A model generated the notes under the pieces. It was given only the letters and a program-made list of their open reading frames with translations, searched no databases and was not told the origin of the DNA. From positions 5,228,501-5,292,500 of the forward strand of contig NZ_CP152049.1 in the NCBI RefSeq assembly GCF_038630985.1: 64,000 nt of DNA, read 5' to 3'. Of the stretch, positions 1-8,497 are shown one piece after another; within the stretch, counting starts at the first letter, position 1, and each line of letters begins with the position of its first letter. This stretch comes from Paenibacillus sp. FSL H8-0548 (GTDB lineage: Bacteria > Bacillota > Bacilli > Paenibacillales > Paenibacillaceae). A program made the translations under genes and the position numbers.

Positions 1-703
1 CTGACAATATAACCATTAGTCCCAATCGGTTCGTCCAGTACCTAGCTGATACGGCCGGTGTAATGAGCAGCGCTGCTACAAGCACAACGCCTACCGCTTG
101 GATGCCCGCTACGACAGCAACTACAACTAATAACATCATTAATTGCTCTAGGAAAGCTACGGGATAACCGAGCCCCCTTGCAAAGCCCGGATCAAACGCG
201 ATAATTTTGAATTGCTTAAAGAGCAGTGTACATATCGTTATTAGCGATACGCATACGATCGTCATCGTAATGACGTCAGAAGCGATCATCGAAGCTGCTT
301 GCCCAAACATGAACTTATCCAGACCGGCCTGATTGCCGTAGCTGCCATGTTGGATTAACGTAAGGAGCACGATCCCTAGACCAAAAAATCCAGAGAGCAC
401 AATTCCCATCGCTGCATCCTGCTTGAGCTTCGAGTTTCGAGTAATATAACCAATTCCGAATGTTGCGATAATTCCGGCTATGCCTGCGCCAATTAGAAAA
501 ATCCCAATTGATTTTACTCCTGTAAGCATAAATGCGATGCAAATTCCTGGTAAAGCTGCATGCGCCAATGTGTCTCCCATTAAGCTTTGCTTCCTGAGAT
601 AGGAGAAGCAGCCGATGACGCCGCTGCTAAGCCCAAGCAGCGTACAGCCAAGAAATATCCATTGCATATTAGGATCAGCCAGCATGGACCAAATTTGCTC
701 CAT
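1..703 (-). CDS. Metal ABC transporter permease (partial, runs off the window)
   Basis: Membrane permease of a manganese/zinc ABC importer (ABC-3 family); it would move the ion delivered by the lipoprotein through the membrane using the neighbouring ATPase. The ATG at 703 opens a frame reading MEQIWSMLADPNMQWIFLG that stays open to base 1, about 234 residues with many hydrophobic segments. The family is usually about 270-300 residues, so only the C-terminus is missing. It starts 2 bases after the ATPase stop codon, so the two are translationally coupled. A second permease may follow outside the window, as in mntABCD. Confidence 0.9.
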   Translation of the reverse strand, partial: MEQIWSMLADPNMQWIFLGCTLLGLSSGVIGCFSYLRKQSLMGDTLAHAALPGICIAFMLTGVKSIGIFLIGAGIAGIIATFGIGYITRNSKLKQDAAMGIVLSGFFGLGIVLLTLIQHGSYGNQAGLDKFMFGQAASMIASDVITMTIVCVSLITICTLLFKQFKIIAFDPGFARGLGYPVAFLEQLMMLLVVVAVVAGIQAVGVVLVAALLITPAVSARYWTNRLGLMVILS

Positions 704-705
704 TG

Positions 706-1521
706 TCACTCATCCTTTCCGTCTAGCGATGACCGGGAATGCAGGCTGCGATCTAGGAAGGCAAGTCTGCCGCCATAGGTATGCTGCAGCAGCCCCTGTG
801 TAAAGATTTGTTCAGTGGGGCCGAAGCCTTGAACCTCTACATTCAGCAGCAGCACAGAATCAAAATAATCCTGAACGGTCGCAAGATCATGATGGACGAC
901 AATAACCGTTTTCCCCTGCAGCTTCAGCTCCTGCAGCAGCGTGATGATCGCCTTTTCTGTCGCAGCATCAACGCCTGCGAAGGGCTCATCCATAAAGTAC
1001 AGCTTCGCATCCTGAGCCAGCGCTCGTGCCAGGAAGACACGCTGCTGCTGTCCTCCTGAGAGCTGACTGATCTGTCTTCCTGCGTAATCAGCCATGCCAA
1101 CCTTGCTTAGACACTCCAGCGCGAGCGCCTTATCCTTTGCCGATGGACGGCGAAACCATCCAAGATGCCCATAGCGTCCCATAAGTACAACATCCAGCGC
1201 ATTTGTTGGAAAATCCCAATCGACGGATTCCCGCTGCGGCACGTAGCCAATCATTCTGCGCTGCTGTTTATAAGGCTTTCCGTATACGAGCACCTCTCCG
1301 CTAATGCTCGGTATAAGCCCGAGCGCTGCCTTCATCAAGGTCGATTTGCCAGCGCCATTCGGACCGATTACGCCGATCAGCTCTCCTTCGGTTACTTCAA
1401 AGGACACATTTTTCAGCACTGGCTTCTTCTGATAGGCAACACTTAATCCTGTTATGCTCAGCGGAGCTATCGTCTTCGTATTCGGTTTGACTTCTGTATG
1501 AATCTGACTCATCATTATCAC
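706..1521 (-). CDS. mntB: Metal ABC transporter ATP-binding protein, MntB-type
   Basis: ATPase powering manganese (or zinc) import. Visible motifs: Walker A GPNGAGKST near residue 55, ABC signature LSGGQQQR near 155, Walker B LYFMDEPFAG, and the H-loop histidine in VVHHD. About 271 residues, normal for the family. The longest frame opens with GTG at 1521; ATGs at 1515 and 1512 sit better behind AAGGAAAG, so the true start is probably one of these. It lies between the lipoprotein and permease genes in one operon. Mn preference is inferred from the partner binding protein. Confidence 0.93.
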   Translation of the reverse strand: MIMMSQIHTEVKPNTKTIAPLSITGLSVAYQKKPVLKNVSFEVTEGELIGVIGPNGAGKSTLMKAALGLIPSISGEVLVYGKPYKQQRRMIGYVPQRESVDWDFPTNALDVVLMGRYGHLGWFRRPSAKDKALALECLSKVGMADYAGRQISQLSGGQQQRVFLARALAQDAKLYFMDEPFAGVDAATEKAIITLLQELKLQGKTVIVVHHDLATVQDYFDSVLLLNVEVQGFGPTEQIFTQGLLQHTYGGRLAFLDRSLHSRSSLDGKDE

Positions 1522-1544
1522 TCGCTTTCCTTGCCATTGTTATG

Positions 1545-2504
1545 CTATTTCAAAGCGGCTACAATCGTATCCACATTATGTCTAACCATACCGATATAAG
1601 TTCCTTCTACCGTTCCTGCATCACCCATAGCATCGGAGAAGAGCTCTCCGCCAATTTTCACCTCATGCCCTAATTGGCGCGCACCTTCGATGACCGATTC
1701 AATCGATTTTTTTGGAACGCTGGATTCGATAAATACCGCTTTTATTTTTTTCTCAACGAGGTAGTCACGCAGCTTGCTAACATCCTTTGAGCCATATTCA
1801 GACATCGTATTCATGCCTTGTAAACCCGTGACAGTCAACCCGTATGCTTCGCCAAAATATCCGAAAGCATCATGAGCCGTTACGAGAATGCGGCTTTCCT
1901 CAGGAATTAGCGCGATTTGCTCCCTCGCATAAGTATCCAGCTCTTCAAGCTGCTTGATATAGGCTGCTGCATTCTCCTTGTAATAATCAGCATGGGAAGC
2001 ATCCTTCTCGATTAATGTATCGCGAATGACTTCTGCCGTAGAAATCCAGAGCTTCACGTTAAACCATATATGCGGGTCATGCATGCCTTCCCCTTGCCCT
2101 GGAGCCGAATGCAGCTGGTCCTCTGTCAAATACTTCGATACAGCAACCGTTGGCTTCCGCTTCTCCAGCGACTCAAACATCTCAGCCATTTTGCCTTCCA
2201 GATGCAAGCCGTTGTAAAAAATAATATCGGCGTTATCAAGCTTCTTCACATCGCCTTGTGAGGCTTTATACAAATGGGGATCAATTCCCGCTCCCATCAG
2301 CCCACTAACCTCTACATACTCGCCGCCTACTTGCTGTGCCACATCTGTAATCATTCCTGTCGTCGCCGTAATGTTCAGCTTTCCACTCTCACCAGTTTCC
2401 GTTTGCTGTCCGCAGGCCGATGACATCACTGCCGTTATCACTAGAAATACAATCGTCAAAATGAATCTTTTAAATGCTGAATTCGTCTTATACCCTTTAC
2501 GCAT
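1545..2504 (-). CDS. mntA: Manganese-type metal-binding lipoprotein
   Basis: Substrate-binding lipoprotein of the importer (cluster A-I, TroA/PsaA/MntA fold), anchored outside the membrane. A hydrophobic signal (residues 13-27) ends in lipobox MSSAC, with Cys31 as lipidated residue. Likely ligands are the histidines in IDPHLY and HDPHIWFN, the glutamate in FIESSVP and a C-terminal aspartate. His-His-Glu-Asp is the Mn-type set; Zn-specific members usually have a third His and a His-rich loop, absent here. It is the first gene of the operon, behind the promoter and possible operator at 2565-2621. Confidence 0.92.
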   Translation of the reverse strand: MRKGYKTNSAFKRFILTIVFLVITAVMSSACGQQTETGESGKLNITATTGMITDVAQQVGGEYVEVSGLMGAGIDPHLYKASQGDVKKLDNADIIFYNGLHLEGKMAEMFESLEKRKPTVAVSKYLTEDQLHSAPGQGEGMHDPHIWFNVKLWISTAEVIRDTLIEKDASHADYYKENAAAYIKQLEELDTYAREQIALIPEESRILVTAHDAFGYFGEAYGLTVTGLQGMNTMSEYGSKDVSKLRDYLVEKKIKAVFIESSVPKKSIESVIEGARQLGHEVKIGGELFSDAMGDAGTVEGTYIGMVRHNVDTIVAALK

Positions 2505-2564
2505 AAATAAAACCTCCTACATCCTTGTTATTTTTAATATGCATGATTATTTGCCCTTATGAAT

Positions 2565-2580
2565 CTTAGTTTGCCTAAAG
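2565..2580 (-). promoter_or_regulatory. Possible MntR/DtxR-family operator
   Basis: Imperfect inverted repeat CTTAG-TTTGC-CTAAAG placed just downstream of the -10 element of the metal-transporter promoter, covering the expected transcription start. The half site TTTGCCT resembles MntR boxes, and metal importers are typically repressed by DtxR-family proteins. Assignment to MntR is inference. Confidence 0.45.
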
Positions 2581-2591
2581 CCTTTTTTTTT

Positions 2592-2621
2592 ATAATACAC
2601 AAAAATGTTTCACTAGTGCAA
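2592..2621 (-). promoter_or_regulatory. Sigma-A promoter of the mntA operon
   Basis: On the minus strand TTGCAC (2616-2621) and TATTAT (2592-2597) are separated by 18 bases, about 90 bases upstream of the lipoprotein start codon. Confidence 0.6.
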
Positions 2622-2630
2622 CTTTTATTT

Positions 2631-2648
2631 TTGAGGCAGCTGCCTCAA
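2631..2648. repeat. 18-bp perfect palindrome
   Basis: TTGAGGCAGCTGCCTCAA is a perfect palindrome ten bases upstream of the mntA -35 element. It could be a regulator site or form a small hairpin followed by A/T-rich DNA. No regulator recognised. Confidence 0.6.
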
Positions 2649-2693
2649 CTGGAAAAAGAAGGAGGGATTGTCCGTTATTAATCAAGGGAGGAG

Positions 2694-2770
2694 TGCGCTT
2701 ATTGGGCCAATTAGTGGCGGGTGCGGTCATTCAGGAGCGCATAAGAACACATAGAATAGACGCTATGTCC
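2694..2770 (+). repeat. Solitary truncated copy of the 112-bp repeat
   Basis: This segment matches the first half of the tandem units at 17031-17810: the CTTATTGGG and AATTAGTGGCGGG blocks, the CATTC block and AAGAACACATAG. It then closes early with CTATGT, so it keeps a short hairpin (ACATAG/CTATGT) but lacks the long loop. The rest of the 2505-2882 gap holds the mnt promoter region and the terminator at 2794. Confidence 0.65.
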
Positions 2771-2793
2771 TCGTACCATAAAATGCATAAATA

Positions 2794-2861
2794 AAAAGAA
2801 ACCAATCCTTGGTGAAGTGATAGTGGCTAACAACCATTTCACCAAAGGAGAGGTTTCTTTT
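2794..2861 (-). terminator. Terminator of the PBP operon
   Basis: AAAAGAAACC and GGTTTCTTTT arms enclose inner arms CTTGGTGAA/TTTCACCAAAG. Read on the minus strand it ends in TTTCTTTTTATTT, 22 bases after the PBP stop codon. Confidence 0.8.
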
Positions 2862-2882
2862 ATTGGCTTGCTATTAATCGTC

Positions 2883-4976
2883 TTATTCCGTCGTACCTAT
2901 CGCTGTATCCACCTCGTCGGCAGTATTCCCCGCGGATTGATCAGCTGTGTTTGGCTCATTAGTCTCTGTTGTTTTCTTCTTCGGCACGCCATACAAACCG
3001 ACCTCTTGGTCGTAGGCATCGAATATTTTTCTTGCGATTGGCGATGCTCCGTAACTCCCGAAACCGCCATCAGGTATAACGACAGCCACAGCAAGCTTAG
3101 GCTTGTCAGCAGGCGCATAAGCGATAAAGACCGCATTCTCGGCGGTACGCTTTGCAACTTCCTGCTCAGAGGTTCCCGTCTTCCTCATGTACGTGTAGTC
3201 CACACCTTCAAAGCCCTGTGAGCTAACCTTGGACATACCCGTTTCAATTTCCTTCCAATATTCCGCAGGGAACTCAACCTCGTTCAAAATTTCAGGAGTG
3301 AAGCCTTGAATTACATTCCCATCCGTATCCTTAATTTCGTTAACGAACTGCGGCTTCATGCGCTTGCCGTGATTAGCGAGCATTGCTGTATATTGCGCAA
3401 GCTGAAGCGTCGTATAGCGACCCTGCTGACCAAATGAAGCGAGAACCAGAGCTGCTTGCGCACTAAACCTTTCAGCCGAGTCAAAATAATCAATGATCCC
3501 TTTGGACTCCCCAAACAGACCACTTCCGGTTAATACACCTAATCCAAATTGCTTGACATAATCGTCCCAAATCTCGACGCTGCTCTTGCCGTTAACCGAT
3601 CCACGCATATAGAGCTTATTCCCTACCCATTCCGCCATAAACGGATTGGAGGAGTGTTCAATCGCCTTGGCTCCATCGATGCTGCCGTAAACATGACGCT
3701 GAGAGTTCCGAACGAAGGTCTCATAACCTTTTTTACCATAGCTGAAAACACCGGTATCATTGTAATAGCTGTTCGTATTAAACAATTTCTCATTCAAGCC
3801 AATAAGCACGGTTAACGGCTTCATCGTTGAACCGAGATATACGATCGAGGAAGGATGCTTTTTCCGTTCCTCCTCTGAATCATATTTTCCGTATACGCTG
3901 CGGATTGTCCCGTTCTCGAGCACATTAGAGAAATTTTCGTAATCATCCGCGCTAATCCGGCCTCCGGCCCAAATGTTCGGATCGTAATCCGGCATACTTG
4001 CCATGGCAACGATTTTTCCGGTATCTACTTCCATTGCGACAGCAAAGCCCGTTTTGGCATATTCCGCCCGTTCATATTTATTGGATGATGTCGATATTTT
4101 TTTCAATTGATCCATAATTGCTTCTTCTGTTGTCAATTGTACGTTCTTGTTAATCGTCAGATAAATGTCAGATCCTTTTTTCGGATTTGTGATTTGCATC
4201 GGACCAATAATGCGCTCAGCATTGTTTACGGGGTAGGTTTTGAGACCATTCGTACCGCGCAGCACATCCTGGTACATATACTCTAAACCGTCCATCCCTA
4301 CATCCTCTTCGTCCAAATATTGAAGAGTTTCGTCCTTTTCCGTCGTTTTTTCCTTGTAAAAGTCCACCGTTTCACGAACGCCCTTATACTTCTTCAAATA
4401 GCCTACCAGCTGCACGGCAATCGAATCTGTACTGTAATTACGGACGCTCTCCTCCATGATGTCAATGCCCTTGAAGGAAGTCTGGTTTTCCATAAAATAA
4501 GCAATTTCGTTATTGGTCAGCCCCGATTTGATGCGCCGTGGGGTCGAAATATTGTTTCGCCTGAAATCAAGGTCCATTTGGCGAATAATATCTTCCTCCG
4601 TCATTGCTTTTTCCGGATCACCAAATTTCGTGAACACCTCCAGCAGCTTCGCGGCCATTTCCCTAGCGTTCTGTTTCGCATTCTCCAGCTTAGCCTCTGG
4701 CTGTATGCTGAAGTACAGCGATTGTGTAGAGGTTGAATACGCAATTGGATGTCCTGTAGCATCATAGATATTTCCCCGTATAGGAGGAATTTTATCGTTT
4801 CTCGTGCTCTTCTCGATACCTTCTGCGCTAAGCATCGGACCTTCCACGAACTGCAATATCGCTAACCGAACGATCAAAACGCTAAATAAAGCGAACGTAA
4901 TAAAGAAAAATAAATTCAATCGAAACGAAAAATGACGCCGATTTATGATTTCCCGCTTTTGCGGATCATCCTGCAT
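2883..4976 (-). CDS. Class B penicillin-binding protein (transpeptidase)
   Basis: Monofunctional D,D-transpeptidase that cross-links peptidoglycan, probably in the elongation or septal machinery (PBP2, PbpA/PbpH type). 697 residues: a short cytoplasmic tail, one membrane anchor at about 20-43, a dimerisation domain, then the transpeptidase domain with STMK (about 383, active serine), SSN (about 443) and KTGTSE (about 600). Start ATG follows GAGGTGATT at good spacing. The C-terminal tail after the catalytic domain is Thr/Asp/Glu-rich. It is the last gene of an operon with the two membrane proteins upstream. Confidence 0.93.
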   Translation of the reverse strand: MQDDPQKREIINRRHFSFRLNLFFFITFALFSVLIVRLAILQFVEGPMLSAEGIEKSTRNDKIPPIRGNIYDATGHPIAYSTSTQSLYFSIQPEAKLENAKQNAREMAAKLLEVFTKFGDPEKAMTEEDIIRQMDLDFRRNNISTPRRIKSGLTNNEIAYFMENQTSFKGIDIMEESVRNYSTDSIAVQLVGYLKKYKGVRETVDFYKEKTTEKDETLQYLDEEDVGMDGLEYMYQDVLRGTNGLKTYPVNNAERIIGPMQITNPKKGSDIYLTINKNVQLTTEEAIMDQLKKISTSSNKYERAEYAKTGFAVAMEVDTGKIVAMASMPDYDPNIWAGGRISADDYENFSNVLENGTIRSVYGKYDSEEERKKHPSSIVYLGSTMKPLTVLIGLNEKLFNTNSYYNDTGVFSYGKKGYETFVRNSQRHVYGSIDGAKAIEHSSNPFMAEWVGNKLYMRGSVNGKSSVEIWDDYVKQFGLGVLTGSGLFGESKGIIDYFDSAERFSAQAALVLASFGQQGRYTTLQLAQYTAMLANHGKRMKPQFVNEIKDTDGNVIQGFTPEILNEVEFPAEYWKEIETGMSKVSSQGFEGVDYTYMRKTGTSEQEVAKRTAENAVFIAYAPADKPKLAVAVVIPDGGFGSYGASPIARKIFDAYDQEVGLYGVPKKKTTETNEPNTADQSAGNTADEVDTAIGTTE

Positions 4977-5024
4977 GTTGAATCACCTCATATTCATTAA
5001 ATAAGTTAACGTCAGCCAGCCGAA

Positions 5025-6191
5025 TTACGCTTCGCGAATATGCGTATCATCGAATGCCGGCGGATTAAACCAATCTCCAGCGTTTGCCCATGTAGCATCA
5101 AGCGGAACCCAGCCTTCAGCTCCCTCTCCGATTTGCACTTCATTCCACGCATGCGGGCCATAGCCGCCTTGCCCATCCGCTCCCATGCCAGTTACAACTC
5201 GCACTTCAAGTCCTGCTGATCTAGCCATCACAGCGTATAAACGTGCTATATCTATACATACGCCATTCCGCGTATCAAATGTCTCGGGCGGTGTTTGTTC
5301 CTTCCAAATGCCCTGCTCCTCATAATTGCGAGCTTTGTCGTAGTCATAAGCAATTCTTGTTCCCAGCCAATCATAAAGTCTGCGCGCCTTATCTTCATTC
5401 GTCTGCGCATCCTTCGTTACATAAAGGGCTGCCTGCTCAATTTCAGCAGGGATGGCATAATCAATAATTTCGTATTTGCGTTGTAAAATTTGCTTAAACT
5501 GTGCTTCGACCGCTTGGGTCAGCACGGGCCCTTGCCCTTTCAGGACATCGCCTGCAACCGGACTCAGCCACTCCGCTGCTTGATTATAAATCTGCGACTC
5601 GGATATTTTGTCGACATACCATCCATTAGGCATAAGCGACACATAGACAAACAGCAGAGCTACGAATACGAAAGACCGCCCGGCGCCATGCAAAGCGCCA
5701 ATTATCGATCCTAGTGCGCGGCTTGCGCTCCGCTTCCCCTTGAGGCCGTCAGCAGGCTCTTCCCTGCCGCTGCGTAGCAGACTTTCAACGGAGCGCTCAA
5801 TTAGCGGCTCAACCAAAGCTGCTGCTGCGCGCAGCAGCAAATAACCGAATATAAATAAAACCCCATAACGAAGCAGTGCGAAATCACGTAGGCTTGTGAG
5901 CAGTGTGAACCATCCCTGCTCTAGACCGCTTAGCTCACGCAGCGGCACTCTGACGCGTTTAATCAGCCACTCCGCTACAACAGGCGATAATCGATTCGCA
6001 AGCTGTGCTGCCAGCACCAAACAGACGACAATGACTACACCTTCCCAAACAAAAAAGAAAAGACGCCTCGCGGAACTCGATGCGCCTCTCCTTATCCCCT
6101 GTATAAGAGAGCCAAGCAGCAAGAGAAGCACAATAATCGCAACAGGCTCCAGCTTGTTAACATGTTGTTGAACCCAGCTCATCATAAGCAT
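5025..6191 (-). CDS. Membrane transglutaminase-like protein
   Basis: The N-terminal half (about 200 residues) has several membrane segments. The C-terminal half is a transglutaminase-core domain with the Cys-His-Asp triad visible in NGVCIDIARLYA, GPHAWNEV and VPLDATW. Such domains act as cysteine peptidases or amidases; the substrate is unknown, and the neighbouring PBP suggests an envelope role. The start ATG overlaps the stop of the upstream gene (TAATG), and the PBP gene follows after 48 bases. In-frame ATGs at 6185 and 6182 are alternative starts. Confidence 0.88.
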   Translation of the reverse strand: MLMMSWVQQHVNKLEPVAIIVLLLLLGSLIQGIRRGASSSARRLFFFVWEGVVIVVCLVLAAQLANRLSPVVAEWLIKRVRVPLRELSGLEQGWFTLLTSLRDFALLRYGVLFIFGYLLLRAAAALVEPLIERSVESLLRSGREEPADGLKGKRSASRALGSIIGALHGAGRSFVFVALLFVYVSLMPNGWYVDKISESQIYNQAAEWLSPVAGDVLKGQGPVLTQAVEAQFKQILQRKYEIIDYAIPAEIEQAALYVTKDAQTNEDKARRLYDWLGTRIAYDYDKARNYEEQGIWKEQTPPETFDTRNGVCIDIARLYAVMARSAGLEVRVVTGMGADGQGGYGPHAWNEVQIGEGAEGWVPLDATWANAGDWFNPPAFDDTHIREA

Positions 6192-6640
6192 TACCCGTTC
6201 TTCTTCGCTTGGTCGATTACGGTTTGTATCGTACTGTCAATCTCCCACTTGCCAAGCTGGGTGCCTCGAAAGGATACAGCCACCTCGTTATCGCCAGGTT
6301 TGCCGGAAAGCTCAACATTTCTGGTTTTGACTGTAAAGGTACCATCTGCATTCGTTACGAAGGTAGCATCCTTCGCTTCGCCTACCATTGCATTGATAGC
6401 TTCCTGCTTAACCGTATCAGCAACCTTCGTGCCGATCTGCTTCAGATCATCCATGCTGTAGCCGCTGTACACAACCAGACCGATTACGATGACGGCAACG
6501 ATTGCCCATTTCAACACGGTCTTCACAATGCGTACGATAATAAACAACACGATAAGCGCGATAACGAGTACGAGCCAATGTTCTTTAAAGAAGGCTGTCC
6601 ATGTGTCCAGATCATAAGTCGAAAAATTTAAAAATTCCAA
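6191..6640 (-). CDS. Small membrane protein of unknown function
   Basis: 149 residues. A long hydrophobic stretch (about 20-62, one or two membrane passes) is followed by a soluble C-terminal domain rich in beta-type residues. Family not recognised. The start is TTG at 6640, preceded by GGAGGGG seven bases upstream. First gene of the operon with the transglutaminase-like protein (TAATG overlap) and the PBP, suggesting an accessory envelope role. Confidence 0.82.
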   Translation of the reverse strand: MEFLNFSTYDLDTWTAFFKEHWLVLVIALIVLFIIVRIVKTVLKWAIVAVIVIGLVVYSGYSMDDLKQIGTKVADTVKQEAINAMVGEAKDATFVTNADGTFTVKTRNVELSGKPGDNEVAVSFRGTQLGKWEIDSTIQTVIDQAKKNG

Positions 6641-6686
6641 GCGTGATCCCCTCCATTATACCTCGTACAATATCCCATTACAAAAT

Positions 6687-6715
6687 ATTATAACCTATGA
6701 AATATGAGGCGTAAA
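6687..6715 (-). promoter_or_regulatory. Sigma-A promoter of the PBP operon
   Basis: Minus strand TTTACG (6710-6715), 17 bases, then a perfect TATAAT (6687-6692), about 45 bases upstream of the TTG start. Confidence 0.75.
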
Positions 6716-6801
6716 CGCTTGCCTGTTTTTATACAGACATATCCTGTCCCATTTAGACGTACAAGTATATAAGATTGTAATTGGCAAGGAGGGGCCGCCC
6801 T

Positions 6802-7962
6802 TTGAAAACCGCGGTTTGGCTTTATTTATTTTTATTTATCGCTTTTTTTGATCTGCATGCGCAATACCCGATTTTAACGCCCTTCGCTATCTCATTAGGA
6901 GCAGCGCCGTCCTTTATTGGACTAATGATGGGCATGTACTCCATCACGCATTTGCCTGGCAATCTTATTGCAGGCTTTAGCGTCGACCGCTACGGCAGCC
7001 GATTTTTTATCGTATTCAGCCTCCTGGCAGCGGGTGTGGTGCTGCTGTTCCAGTCGCATGTTACAAATCCTTGGCAGCTTCTTCTGCTAAGATCGATCAG
7101 CGGCTTCGTGCTTGCTTTTCTATCCCCAGCTTGCCTTGCGTTGCTTGCCAAAATGACAAGCGACCGCACCGAGCAAGGAAAGCTTATGGCAGGCAACGGT
7201 CTCGTCCACACACTCGCGAGCGTTGTCTCACCAGCAGCAGGCGCCTATCTTGTTGCCAAGATCGGGTTTGCGACCGCCTTTACGCTGCTTGGCTGGATTT
7301 TAATTGTAACATCTGTCTGCGCGATCTTTTTCATCAAGGACATCCGGGCGAATGCAGAGCAAAGCAAGTCGATGTCTAAGCTGGAAAAAAAGGAAAAGCT
7401 GCCGCTTGAGCAAGCTGTTCCTATCCCGTGGCTCGTCTATATGCTGCCTGTCGCGCTTAGCTGTGCACAAGGCATTTTATCGTTCGAACTTCCGCTAATG
7501 GCCAAAACGCAAGAAGCGATGATGACGACAGGGCTGCTATTCTCCGTAGTCAGCATAGGAGCGCTTGTCACCCTAAGCATGCTGTTCTTAAACCGCGTTT
7601 CCGCATATCAGCGGACGTTATGGGGCTCACTAGTTCTTGCGATCATTTACTTTGGCATTGCCTCAAATTTCCCTGCACCGCTCATGGTTATGCTGCTATT
7701 TGTCGGGATGGCCAAAGGGGTTATTTTACCGGCATTATCCATTCTGCTCATTGAGCTCAGCGGCGGGGCGCGTTATGGCCGCACTTTCTCTGTGCTTTCC
7801 ATTGCCTTTTCCGTCGGCGCTTTCATTGGACCTATGGCAGCTGGCCAATTGCGCGACCATGTGTCGCCATACTACATAGCTTTTATCGCGCTAATGATCG
7901 CTGTTACCTTTCTGCCCCTGCATACTTGGAAGCGACATTCCTCCCGCACCCATTTTTCATAA
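6802..7962 (+). CDS. MFS transporter
   Basis: 386-residue polytopic protein with about 12 hydrophobic segments, proline/glycine-rich helices and the loop motif DRYGSRF after the second helix, the conserved loop 2-3 region of major facilitator drug and metabolite exporters. Substrate not recognisable. The frame is open from 6781, but GGAGG at 6788-6792 lies inside that extension, so TTG at 6802 is the likely start. Divergent from the PBP operon. No regulator adjacent. Confidence 0.88.
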   Translation: MKTAVWLYLFLFIAFFDLHAQYPILTPFAISLGAAPSFIGLMMGMYSITHLPGNLIAGFSVDRYGSRFFIVFSLLAAGVVLLFQSHVTNPWQLLLLRSISGFVLAFLSPACLALLAKMTSDRTEQGKLMAGNGLVHTLASVVSPAAGAYLVAKIGFATAFTLLGWILIVTSVCAIFFIKDIRANAEQSKSMSKLEKKEKLPLEQAVPIPWLVYMLPVALSCAQGILSFELPLMAKTQEAMMTTGLLFSVVSIGALVTLSMLFLNRVSAYQRTLWGSLVLAIIYFGIASNFPAPLMVMLLFVGMAKGVILPALSILLIELSGGARYGRTFSVLSIAFSVGAFIGPMAAGQLRDHVSPYYIAFIALMIAVTFLPLHTWKRHSSRTHFS

Positions 7963-8118
7963 AGCTGGGTAGAAGCACAGGGCGAATGGCATCCCGTTAC
8001 ATAGATTACACAATGGCAAATGACTAGCCACGGGCAATCAAGCATTAGCGGCTATCGCCCAAACCTGCTCTAGTGGCTGGCAGCGCTTTGTTGGAAAAGA
8101 AAAGGGGTGACTCCATAA

Positions 8119-8238
8119 ATGTCTGGAAATGTAAGTTCTGTAAATGAAAGCTGTGGACACAATGGCTCCAATCATATCGGCATTATTCTCGTGTTGTTTA
8201 TTTTACTCGTAATTATTGCATGCACCTGCTTATACTAG
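8119..8238 (+). CDS. YjcZ-like small sporulation/membrane peptide
   Basis: A 39-residue frame starting MSGNVSSVNESCGHNGSNHI and ending in a hydrophobic helix with C-terminal ACTCLY. Short hydrophilic N-terminus, one hydrophobic helix ending near the C-terminus and aromatic last residue are typical of YjcZ-family sporulation proteins, though Gly/Tyr repeats at the N-terminus are weak here. AAGGGGTGA precedes the ATG and a strong terminator follows at 8276. Three cysteines are unusual for the family. Confidence 0.7.
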   Translation: MSGNVSSVNESCGHNGSNHIGIILVLFILLVIIACTCLY

Positions 8239-8275
8239 TATCTAAGAAGAAACTTATACTTTCCTATATTTCATG

Positions 8276-8302
8276 AAGCCTGCTGAGCGCAGGCTTTTTT
8301 TC
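8276..8302 (+). terminator. Terminator after the YjcZ-like gene
   Basis: AAGCCTGC-TGAGC-GCAGGCTT hairpin followed by a T tract. The 99-bp repeat element begins immediately after it. Confidence 0.88.
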
Positions 8303-8304
8303 TT

Positions 8305-8403
8305 GAAATATAGGAAAGTATATCATTTGGCCATACTTTCTCTATATTTCTCCTGAATGAAACGCGCCACCGCCATAAGGACGGCGATAGCCATTTCACC
8401 TTG
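8305..8403 (+). repeat. 99-bp terminator-following element, copy 1
   Basis: Two predicted hairpins: GAAATATAGGAAAGTAT pairing with ATACTTTCTCTATATTTC (one bulge), then TGAAACGCGCC...GCCATTTCACC with inner CGCC/GGCG. Copies at 26524-26622 and 61377-61475 (both reversed) have the same length and the same position after a terminator. Confidence 0.85.
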
Positions 8404-8497
8404 CATACTCTATCGGTAAAATAAGAATTTAGTGGTACACTAGCCTTATAAGGCAGCATGCTGCCTTCCACATTTCCCTGTACCCGAGGTGACAGCC

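Noticed and set aside
8271-8471. Minus-strand frame of 66 codons over copy 1 of the 99-bp element
   Set aside because: It crosses a terminator and the repeat. Similar peptides (RWRVSFRRNIEKVW) arise from copy 3 only because the DNA repeats; no RBS.
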